Assembly (NCBI GenBank): GCA_948474755.1
Contig: CAOLHI010001044.1
Coordinates: forward strand, 496,001 to 560,000
Length of the DNA: 64,000 nt
Direction of reading: 5' to 3'
DNA from: Ctenosaura bakeri
Taxonomy: Eukaryota; Chordata; Lepidosauria; Squamata; Iguanidae
Part shown: one piece after another, positions 55,765-64,000 of the stretch
Numbering within the stretch: the first letter of the stretch is position 1
Layout of the letters: the number at the start of each line of letters is the position of its first letter
Made by a program: the position numbers and the translations under genes
The notes under the pieces: model-generated
The model's input: the letters and a program-made list of their open reading frames with translations, nothing else
Told to the model about the DNA's origin: nothing
Databases searched by the model: none

Positions 55765-55939
55765 GATTTGACAGCCAGCTGGAAAAGATGGCTGTGGGCA
55801 TACCTGGGGACTGCAGGCGGAAGGGGAATTGTCCCTCTCTTGGTTCCACTTTTAGATACAATTCCATCAGCAGAACAATTCCCTTGGATCCTGGCCAATG
55901 CTTCAGAGCTCAACTGAACAAGATAACTTCAGCTCTAGG
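55765..55939 (+). other. Putative exon of unknown transcript (strong splice sites, open frame)
   Basis: A good acceptor (CTAATCTTCCTCCACAG, ending 55764) and a good donor (CTCTAGG|GTAAGTTT, from 55940) bound 175 bp. In the frame starting with TTT at 55767 all 57 codons are open (for example SQLEKMAVGIPGDC and FRYNSISRTIPLDPGQC). I recognise no family. It is antisense to TGFBR3, so it would belong to another transcript, possibly a long noncoding RNA, or be coincidental. Confidence 0.25.
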
Positions 55940-56908
55940 GTAAGTTTTTTCAGAAAATGTTCTATTAATAAATACTCAAATGTTCTGTTCTCTCCTAACA
56001 GTGACATTTGTTTAGGAGTTTGGATGACCCAGACAAGACTAAGTTGTGCTGGAAGTTGTTGCACAAAAGAAATACACTGTGATGCAGTTCAGCTTTGTTA
56101 TCTGTCAAACAACTTGCAAAAATCTGTATAAGCTATTTGACTTGGAACATGTGTCCATTAAAAGAATCAGATAACATTTTATGATATATATGACCCCAGG
56201 TTTAGTATGATCTTCTCTCTTTTGCCCATTAAAATAGAAGGTCAGGTCACATGCAAGCAGAACTTAATAAAAATGACAATTTATGCATTATGCCAGAATG
56301 TAAGAATTGCCTTACTAGAACACGCCAAGCTCTATCCAGTCCAACCTTCTGCTTCTAATGGTAGCCTTTTACTTTGCACTTACTCACATTGTCAGGCAGA
56401 ACATCCAAAAACTCAAGGCATTTCTCTGTCCAACATCAAATCGCAGCTGGCCAGCAAATCACTGGCAGGTTCAAAGATCAGTAAAAGGTGAGGAAGGGCA
56501 CACTGTCTAACTGCGCTTCAGTTCCTAACCATAAAAACATAAAATGTTTCCCATCTCATGAGTCAAGTCTTCTGCGTTGGAAGAAAAGAAGAAGAAGGGA
56601 TAGTATGCAATTCTTCACTTGAACATTGATTTACAGCAGGAATGAAGAATATGCCCCATACACACACACACACAATGTTGCTAGATTGCAATTTTCATCC
56701 TCCACCACTGGCTGGGACTGCCACGAACATCTGGAGAGCCACATGTTCCCCACCCTTGCCTGAAAGAATGGTTCCATCAGTGTCGATGGGCAATTCAGAG
56801 TCTCCAACTGATTTATTTTCTCATTTCATGAATGTGTAACAATTTGAGTATCATCCAGTTGCGTTAAAGTCTTTCTTCAAAGTAAATAAACATGTGGATT
56901 GACTAAAA
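55940..56908. other. Intronic DNA with MITE fragment
   Basis: At about 56676-56762 there is a diverged MITE of the CTCCAGATGTTG family (AATGTTGCTAGATTGCAATT, CGAACATCTGGAGAGCCACA). A (CA)n run precedes it at about 56660. No gene. Confidence 0.4.
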
Positions 56909-57138
56909 GCCAGCACATTGTAGTGGGTTGAGTGTTGGACTACGACTGTGGAGACCAGGGTTTGAATCTCTACTCAGCCATGGAAACCCACCAGGTGACC
57001 TTGGGCAAGTCACATACTCTCAGCCTCAGAAGAAGGCAAAGGCAAACCCCGTTTGAATAAATCATGCCAAGGAAACCCTGTGATAGGTTTGCCTTGGGGT
57101 CACCATAAGTCAGAAATAATTTGAAGGCACACAACAAT
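56909..57138 (+). mobile_element. tRNA-derived SINE, plus strand, full length
   Basis: The most complete plus-strand copy: GCCAGCACATTGTAGTGGGT head, GGGTTTGAATCTC B-box region, CAGCCATGGAAACCCACC core, GAAGGCAAAGGCAAACCCCG middle, and CACCATAAGTCAGAAATAAT tail with ACACAACAATA. Promoter boxes carry mutations. No clear target duplication. Confidence 0.92.
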
Positions 57139-58180
57139 AGACTGATCCACTAGACTGGATTGGTTCAATAAAACAGTTACCATCTTATGCCTGTTTAAAA
57201 CTTTGTATGCTAACCCTAAATCCCTGTTTCTTAAACCAGGCGTGCATACCTTGCATACCTTGTGAGAAAGCTGTTTTGTGAATGCTCAAAGATCCACTTT
57301 TATTTATTTCACATGTTCTACTGCTGATATCTAGCAAAGTGGATGGCAAATAATTATATCCTTATTTGTCATTTCCATCAACTTTCTGAATGAGCAATGG
57401 AGCACTGTTATCGTAAGACAGTGTGGCCCAGATGGAGTTTCTGGCAACCTTCACATATGACGTTTCCACATTCTAATAAAAACTGGAGATAGGGTTTCTT
57501 CCCCTTTTTTCAGCACAAATGATTTTTCACAGCCATAAACTCTTGAGAGAGCATTACTACAACAACAACAAAATGGAATATTCCATTTAGAAAGAGATCA
57601 ACAAACAACACGGGAGATGAATACTTAAGAGGCTAACTTGGTGCCTGTATATACCCAAATAACTGACAGCTTGTAAAACATTGGCTATTGCATGTGGAAT
57701 TCACACACCTATCAAGCAGCTGGATGCTCTGCAGAGGAATTAAGTTACACATGAAGTAGTGTAAAAAATATAGCCCCAAGTGTCTTGGTTAGAAGTGTAG
57801 CATCTGCTGTTGGAAAAACAATTGTTGTCCTGGGGCGCTTGTTAAAAAAAATGCAAGTGAACTCCCACAGTTCTTGCATATGATAAACTTTTCCACTGGA
57901 ATATATCTGAATGTGCCAATATTGTTGTTAACACTGTTTGAGGTTCTGATTTGTGCACATAAAAGTCACTAAGCGCAGAGGCACCAGGGGTTCGTTCTTT
58001 TTCACACACACACACAAAAAGGACATATTTGTGATTTCTTGTTCGTAAACTACAAATATTTTCAATTCCCTCAAATACAGATTCAGAACTTATCTCAGCA
58101 TTAAACTATGTTCATTTGTATAACTGGATGAAAGCAAAGTGTTTTCCTTGGTATGACCCCATTCGCAATTGTCTGCTCCT
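57139..58180. other. Intronic DNA, nothing recognised
   Basis: A (CA)n stretch lies near 58003. No gene or repeat was identified. Confidence 0.4.
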
Positions 58181-58275
58181 AGATATTGGTGGACTATATC
58201 CATCATCTCTAGCCAGGGTACTGAAGGCCAGCAACAACTGGAGGTGTATTCCAACAACATCTTTAGGCTCAAGGT
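58181..58275. repeat. MITE, GTTGGACTA / CAACATC family
   Basis: Contains TTGGTGGACTATATCCATCA, TCTAGCCAGGGTACTGAAGG and TATTCCAACAACATCTTTAG, the usual order of this short inverted-repeat element. Diverged. Confidence 0.5.
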
Positions 58276-58730
58276 CAGTGTAGTTGTACTGCACCAACAC
58301 TAGAGAATTCTATTATTTAGGCAATGTTGCCTTATACCTGTATATTCTACAAAAACGATGCCGGTTTCCAGATTTCTGTTATACTCTAACGCAGGATGGG
58401 CAGCAAATGATCCACAGGTCATATACGTGCTGTCCCAACTGATTTTGAAGCTTCTTCACATTCTCATTGTTGCCTTCAAAATCACTGCTGTGGCACAATG
58501 GCAGTCAAAAAAGGGAGGGAGGCAGGCAGGCTAGCTGGCCGGATTTCTCTCTGAAGACAAGGTTCATGATGATTATATGCCTTGTATTAAAGCACCATCA
58601 TGTTCCTAGGGAGTTCAATCACAGACCTTGGCTCTTTATTGGAAAGGCAGTATTTTTTCCCCACTGCCATTGACCAGAATTCAGTACCATGGCACCAGGT
58701 GTGGCCTCTGGCAAGTTCCGGAAGGGTAAA
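58276..58730. other. Intronic DNA, nothing recognised
   Basis: No feature was identified apart from a GGGAGGGAGGCAGGCAGG run near 58515. Confidence 0.4.
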
Positions 58731-58927
58731 GCCAGCATGGTGTAGTGGTTTGAACCCCAAACCACAACCCTAGAGACCTAGGTCTGATCCTCTACTTGGC
58801 CATGGAAACCAACTGGGCGACCTGTGCCATGTCACACACTTTCAGCTCCACAAAACCCCATAATAGATTCACCTTAGGGTCTCCATAAGTCGGAAATGGC
58901 ATGAAGGCACACAACAACAACAACAAA
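58731..58927 (+). mobile_element. tRNA-derived SINE, plus strand (short subtype)
   Basis: Head GCCAGCATGGTGTAGTGGTT, B-box region AGGTCTGATCCTC, core GCCATGGAAACCAACTGGG, tail TCTCCATAAGTCGGAAATGG and CACACAACAACAACAACA. The middle block is deleted as in 45153. Confidence 0.9.
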
Positions 58928-59061
58928 ATTTGGATCCAGGACGAGAGAGGCAGAACACCCTGTTTTAAGGTAACTAAAAAAAATTAAAAACCATGTAAGA
59001 ACTACCTCAGCGTTGTCCTTTCATTGGTGCCTATGTAAAGAGACTACAGTCTGGAACCAGA

Positions 59062-59457
59062 GGCCCTTTCTGCCACACACCTTTTCGTGGAGCTGGGGTG
59101 CGGGGATTGCACGAGCAGCCTCTAGCGAGAGGCTCTCGCATCCCGGTTCCTTCAGCTCTGCAGCTGCCGCCTGCTTGCACAAGAGCCCCATCTCTTCGTT
59201 CCAGCTGCACTGGGGCAGGAAGTGCAAGCACCGCAGCTCCGGAGCTCCGCATGCACAGCAAGTGCGTGCAGGGGCCTGGAGCGATGCACGATCATGCACC
59301 ATTTTCGGCTCACAGCCAAAAATGAAAAGGTGTGCGGTCAGCACCTGCCAGCCCCTGGAGCGTCGCGCGATTGTGAGTGTGTCGTGTGGACTGCTCCTCA
59401 CATTCGCGCAACCCTTGAGGGGCCCTTTTGCATGGCAAATGCCATGCGAAAAGGGCC
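59062..59457. mobile_element. GC-rich nonautonomous DNA transposon, GGCCCTTTC termini, copy A
   Basis: The left end GGCCCTTTCTGCCACACACC and the right end ATGCGAAAAGGGCC are inverted complements over the outer bases. CpG-rich interior with ACCATTTTCGGCTCACAGCC shared with copy B. An imperfect internal palindrome (GAGCGTCGCGCGATTGTGAG against CTCACATTCGCGCAAC) lies near 59358-59412. AGA flanks both sides. The open frames on both strands here (up to 150 codons) are compositional and not transposase. Confidence 0.75.
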
Positions 59458-59904
59458 AGAGTTGAGCAGCAGGAGAATCAACCCCATTCTGTTTTATGGA
59501 TTTGGTTTTATACTGCTTCTGATTTATAAATGATTTCTCTTTCCCCTACCTTCACTTCTTCCCATCGACCCCCTGCTACTGCATTATTTCTGCTCCCATT
59601 TTAGCTGAGTCACAAAAACATATATTTAACCATTGTTTTGTATTTTTAATTTTACCTTTGCCTGTTTTGGTTCTTTGGAAAAGGTTAATCAATATTTTAA
59701 ATAAATAAATATTAAGATGGTTCAGTCGTTTTAACTAAGCATCATGGGTTAGCCTACCATTAATATGATTGGTATGCACATATATTGTCAGCTACAAAGT
59801 ATTTGCACCAGTTCATTCAAGGCCAAATTCAAAGCACAGGTGCTAATTTTTAAAGCCTTGAACAGCTTGCATTCCAGTTATCTCAGAGACGAATTCTATA
59901 TATG
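59458..59904. mobile_element. LINE-like remnant (RT C-terminal scrap near 59819-59890)
   Basis: At 59819-59890 the plus strand encodes KAKFKAQVLIFKALNSL and SSYLRD, the non-LTR pattern FK.LLL.FKALNGLAPSYL. Upstream, 59640-59715 ends TATTTTAAATAAATAAATATT, a LINE-tail-like A/T end. Copy B of the GC-rich transposon inserted just downstream. Confidence 0.45.
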
Positions 59905-60348
59905 AGACAGAGGGCCTTTTCGCATCTTACCTTTTCATGGAGGTGGGGGGCGGCACTCGCGCAAGAAGCCTCAGCAGGAACACTGCCGCTTCCCTGCTGC
60001 TTCAATTCTGCAGCAGCTTCCTGGTCGCCCGAGCGCCGCACAAACACCCTGCCCCTTCCTACCACAGCGCAACCTGGGAATTGCAGGCTAGCGCTGAGGC
60101 AGGAAGCACGACTGGCCCAGCTCCTGACACACCGCACGCCTGGTAAGTGCGCGCGGCCCCCAGGAGCATTGTGCAACCGCGCACCATTTTCAGCTTTAAG
60201 CCTAAAATGAAAAGGTGAACGCGCAGTCCGCGTCAGGCCCTTGAGCGTCGCATAAATGGGAGTGCGTCATGCAGACCGCTCCTCCCATTTATGCGACGCT
60301 AAGGGGCCCTCTCGCTTTAGAAACACCATGCGAAAAGGGCCAGACAGA
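59905..60348. mobile_element. GC-rich nonautonomous DNA transposon, copy B, with 7-bp duplication and perfect internal hairpin
   Basis: The element 59912-60341 has termini GGGCCTTTTCGCATC and CATGCGAAAAGGGCC (13 of 15 pair). AGACAGA flanks it exactly (59905-59911, 60342-60348). Near the right end AGCGTCGCATAAATGGGAG (60244-60262) and CTCCCATTTATGCGACGCT (60282-60300) form a perfect 19-bp stem with a 19-nt loop. About 430 bp long, CpG-rich, no transposase. Confidence 0.85.
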
Positions 60349-60596
60349 CACACATAAGATTCCACTGTACAGGGAAGTTGATAACCTCCTGCATTTTGCA
60401 GATGGAAGCCAGGAGAAATGTGACCAAGTGATGTCCGAGTTTGGTCAAGATGGCAAAAGCTGTTAATGAGGAAAAACACACAAGTGAGGAAGAACACACA
60501 AGCTAGGAGAGACTGCCACAGTTTGTTTTTGTCTCAGCCTCCTGGGAAGAACAACATTCTGCTCCTTCCAGTCTTCTTCCCTGTCGAATGGACAGC

Positions 60597-60597
<1 letters not shown>

Positions 60598-60663
<66 letters not shown>

Positions 60664-60664
60664 T
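60598..60664. repeat. (ATT)22 microsatellite
   Basis: An uninterrupted ATT tract of about 66 bp; it yields meaningless poly-Ile or poly-Asn frames. Confidence 0.98.
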
Positions 60665-60675
60665 TGTATCCCACC

Positions 60676-60985
60676 TCTCCATAACTCAGTTTGCAGCAAC
60701 TGAAGTAAGCTGAGGACAAAAGGGGAACGCAGGAGGATGAAAAAGAAACTGGGACACTTTAAATGCAGATGAAAAGCTAAACAACAGGGGATTACATATC
60801 CTCCAACTGTCCCAATTTGGTAGGAATAGTCTTGATTAATCCTCTCCTGTTCTACTTCTCCAAGTGCTTTTCTGCCCCAGTTTCTTTCTCCTGTTTCTTC
60901 ATCCCCCCTTCATTTTTAGCTAACTTCATTTGCTAGAGAATGAGTTCAAAGTGAAAAAGCAGTTTGCACTCAATTAACTGGGGGG
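60676..60985. repeat. Palindromic dispersed repeat, copy 4 (inverted-repeat form)
   Basis: The left arm (ACTCAGTTTGCAGCAACTGA, AGTAAGCTGAGGAC, AAAGAAACTGGGACAC) is the reverse complement of the right arm (GCCCCAGTTTCTTTCTCCTG, TAGCTAACTTCATTTGC, ATGAGTTCAAAG). It forms a foldback with arms of about 130 bp around 60800-60850. The right arm continues into CAGTTTGCACTCAATTAACT, matching 52620 and 23380. Confidence 0.65.
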
Positions 60986-62578
60986 TGGATGTGTTTGTTG
61001 GTAAATTTAACTTTAGAAATTGGTGTTATTTACTACTACCTATACCAGTAGAGAAACAGTTGCAGACGTATTAGTATAGGTAAAATAAACAGTCAACAGA
61101 AACAAGGCTTTCTTTTGATTTGGGACTAACAAGCTAAGCAGTTATTTGCACCACAATTTTTACAGTTTAGAAAATGTATTCATTTTTATATTAGGACTAA
61201 AAATGGTGGTAATTACACACTGCAAAGCTTGTAGGGTTTTACAATACACAGCCTCAGTGGAAGTCCCTTCCTGCTCAAATCTCAGTAGTATTCATGGAAA
61301 CCACAGCAAACATGCCTTTTTGGCACAAAACCATACATCACACCATCAAGAAGTAGAACAGAATGAAAAGAGCAAAGAGGAAATGGAATGTGGTACAAAA
61401 TATGTAGTACAGAACATCTTTTTGGCTTAGTGCTTTGGACAGCAAGATGAGCAGCTATCAGTTCACTATAATAAACACTGCATAAGCCTTTCTGAAGAAC
61501 TCCAGTGCTGCAGTTCATGAGTGTCTTTCCACGTGGAAGTTTGGCTGAAGTGCAAGATTACAGTAAATAACTCTAGGCTTGGCAATCTCACCTTGGTGCT
61601 TCCAAGAATTTCACGAGCAACATCTAGAATCAGCCTTAATTAAATACCCCATTTTAATGTTTATTTAGCAAGACTTCTCATTCATTTTCCATTGCATTAG
61701 TACAGGCAATCAGAACCAAAGTTACAGGCAAGCTCTGAAGGAATACAAAAGCTTCCTTAGAACTGAACTGTTTCAGCAGGCACATAGAAGTACTTACCCA
61801 GAATTTCACTAAAACAAAAACATGTCCACTTTCTTTGTTTCAAACTAAGAAAAAATGTGAGGAAGGAGTATGCCACCTCCTCCCTCCCCAAGTGGCTGCT
61901 ATTTCCATCAGCATGTACATGTGGGAGGTGATTTCCTGAAGCTGAGCCCCCTTTATCTACAAAGATTCCTTCTCCACATCATTTGTGTTGGGGAATTAAG
62001 AGATTTTTTTTAATAACAAGTCTCTCAATCAGCAGAGTATTTTGTAATGCACAGTTAGAAGTTGAACAAATTACCACTCCCATTTTATCATCTCCACCCT
62101 AGACACACTTAATCTAGCTCAAATTAAACACAGTTTGGTTAAAAAATATGAGAAGTTTACTCACAAAAATCTTGTGCGTAGTCTGCACAGGTTCAATTCT
62201 TGAAGAAAGTGAAAAGAAATTAACTACTCTCATGCTTGCTGAAAATAAACCCTGTTACAAGATCTCAGAACATGTTTTCAGGACAAAAGATGAAGACAAA
62301 AAAGAGAGGTGTAAATGGCAAGAGAATCTTTTTAAGAACAAGGAACATGTAGGTGCTGGAGGAAGAGGTGTTGACCAAAACAAACAGGAAATTTTCTCTA
62401 GGCTATCTCTCTATGCCTACAATAAATGTGCAAACTAACTAGCCAGTTAATTAAGCATGCAAAGGTTGCCACTCCCAACAATCTGGAATCCTAAAACACC
62501 AGGTTTCCCAAACAAGTGGCGCACTTCCATAGACAGAAGACACTTTTCACTTAAGAAAGTCATCCTCTCCACATGCAA
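60986..62578. other. Intronic DNA, nothing recognised
   Basis: No repeats recognised. A donor-like CACCAAG|GTGAGA occurs on the minus strand near 61595, but no coding exon fits it. Confidence 0.4.
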
Positions 62579-62717
62579 ACCCTTTCCACACTAGACCATT
62601 ATAGCGCTATGATTCCACTTTCAACATTCAGCCCCTCCTGAAACTGCAAACCCCAGGATTCCATAGGATGTTGAAAGTGGAATCATAGCGCTATAACAGT
62701 CTCGTGCGGAAATGGCC
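62579..62717. mobile_element. Foldback MITE (GGCCATTTCC termini), copy 4
   Basis: The arms ATAGCGCTATGATTCCACTT and AAGTGGAATCATAGCGCTAT are perfect complements. The right end GTGCGGAAATGGCC is intact, while the left end reads CCCTTTCCACAC. The loop is shortened. No clear target duplication. Confidence 0.8.
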
Positions 62718-63169
62718 ACAGAAAAATGGAAACAAGTGGGAAAGGGAACAGTGATAATGCCTCTCAGCCACCTCACTTATTTATTCAACTGGGTTTCAGA
62801 ATATTCAAAGTGGGTTTCTCACACACACACAAAAACATATTACATATTACATTTTAGAGAAGACGTTTCAGAGAGTGACATCCAGTTAAACTCAAAAGAG
62901 CATCTGTTACACTTTACATCTTTCACCTCTCCTATAATAAAGAATCACACCAGCTATTGTCCTCAAAATTTCAAATTGCTCTAAATGATAATGAAACATA
63001 TTTTAGCAATCATATACCAGGGAACTATCCGAAAGTCTGTTAGCAGTTTTGCAATAGGCAAGAGGACACAACAATTTTGAGCTGTGTTTGGAAGTGCTAT
63101 AGACATTGATGTTTACATATATTTAAAAATCAGAACATAAAATTATTTTTTTGTATAGGTTACCAAGAT
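62718..63169. other. Intronic DNA, nothing recognised
   Basis: A short (CA)n run lies near 62820. No gene. Confidence 0.4.
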
Positions 63170-63300
63170 TTTCAAGCCTAGAAAAGTTACATTTGGAGAC
63201 TATACATCCCAGAACTCCACAGACAGCATGGCACTGGCTGTGCTGCTTGAGCACTACTATAATTTGTATTCCAAAGTGTAACTTTTCCGAGTTCTGGATT
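63170..63300. repeat. MITE with AAAAGTTAC(A/T)TTTGG arms
   Basis: Left CTAGAAAAGTTACATTTGGAG and ACTATACATCCCAGAACTCC pair with right TATAATTTGTATTCC and CAAAGTGTAACTTTTCCGAG. The core CAGCATGGCACTGGCTGTGC is itself palindromic. Related arms lie at 47503 and about 10008. Confidence 0.6.
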
Positions 63301-64000
63301 AGCCACAGGCATTTGGAACTAGATGTAATGACCTTCAATTTTCTTCCACTCCTATCTTCCAGCTTTTTATGGAGCTGCTTCTCAAGCAGCCAAGACCAAG
63401 AGCACAAGCCGATGGAGAGGATTTTCCATCTGTTCATCTGATAACCTTTACATTCAAACTGGTACAATTTGAACTAAGTGCAGTATTCATTTACTTTCAG
63501 AGGTGCTCTCTCCCTTCCCATCTCTCTCCAGATCTTCATAAACCCAATGTATACTTCCAGCTCCAAAACATTTCAGTTCCCCATACAGTTTAAAGCATTG
63601 CTGTTTCCTTAAAACCTTTAAGGGAGTTGTGGAAATTTAGTATGCAGTTTAAATCAAATTTTACCCACATGTTCTGACTCCTGCTCTCAGGAAAGGAAGC
63701 CACGTTCACACCTGTCTTGCACCTCCCAGCAAATTCTGACCAAATATTATGGAGGAAATCATAAAATATAATTCGCAGCTTTAACGAAATTAGAGGATAC
63801 TCAGCAAGGGGGAAAACCACCCAAGTCAGTACACATTTCCCTGTTTTTATTCCATTCCCAAGATACAGTTCACCATGCTGCTCAAGGGATTTCTGTTATC
63901 TGGATTTCTAAATTTATTTTGCAAATCAGCTGCAGAAGGCCAATGAGGATTTTCCTATTAAAAGGAAGGCGGCGGGGGGGGGGATGAACAGCAGTACATG
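63301..64000. other. Intronic DNA, nothing recognised
   Basis: A G9 run lies near 63975. No exon of TGFBR3 or other gene was recognised up to the right edge. Confidence 0.4.

Noticed and set aside
59013..59533. Open frames up to 150 codons on both strands
   Set aside because: They coincide with the GC-rich nonautonomous transposon, where CpG-rich composition removes stops; no transposase motif is present.
60463..60719. Poly-Asn and poly-Ile frames
   Set aside because: Translation of the (ATT)n microsatellite.
61580..61640. Minus-strand ATGTTGCTCGTG.. with donor CACCAAG|GTGAGA, considered as an upstream exon
   Set aside because: Wrong splice phase and no hydrophobic signal core.

Overview
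The window is vertebrate nuclear DNA. It is AT-rich, has almost no long reading frames, and is full of dispersed repeats typical of squamate reptiles: CR1 LINEs, a BovB-like RTE LINE, tRNA-derived and 5S-rRNA-derived SINEs, a DIRS-like retrotransposon and many short inverted-repeat DNA transposons. A lizard is the most likely source, judged from the repeat families; the species cannot be fixed from the sequence alone.

The one convincing host-gene feature is a single internal coding exon at 24718-24902 on the minus strand. Its translation matches the N-terminal orphan domain of TGFBR3 (betaglycan), the TGF-beta type III co-receptor. It has a clean acceptor and donor. I found neither the signal-peptide exon (expected to the right) nor the next exon (expected to the left). 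The window is therefore best read as one small TGFBR3 exon with at least 24.7 kb of intron on its 3' side and at least 39 kb on its 5' side.

Region by region. 1-1890: GC-rich end of a DIRS-like element on the minus strand, with a gag-like frame broken by one frameshift. 1.9-10 kb: an RTE LINE 3' end, a transposon carrying four tandem hairpins, a CR1 3' end and a TA-flanked MITE. 10-24 kb: mostly anonymous intron with SINEs, LINE scraps and a 5S-derived SINE with a perfect 12-bp target duplication. 24.7 kb: the TGFBR3 exon. 25-35 kb: SINEs, foldback MITEs, a second 5S-SINE and a single-hairpin relative of the 3.3 kb element. 38-46 kb: a GC-rich inverted-repeat element, hAT-like elements, a SINE and hAT element sharing one target site, a long pyrimidine tract and a CR1 copy with one premature stop. 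46-64 kb: anonymous intron, palindromic repeats, more SINEs, two GC-rich elements with GGCC termini, and microsatellites.

The mobile elements appear linked. The RTE LINE, the tRNA-SINEs and the 5S-SINEs share one 3' tail sequence, consistent with a single LINE enzyme moving all three. Several DNA elements share a GGCC(A/C)TTTC terminus and may depend on one transposase. No bacterial-type operons, CRISPR arrays or intact RNA genes are present.
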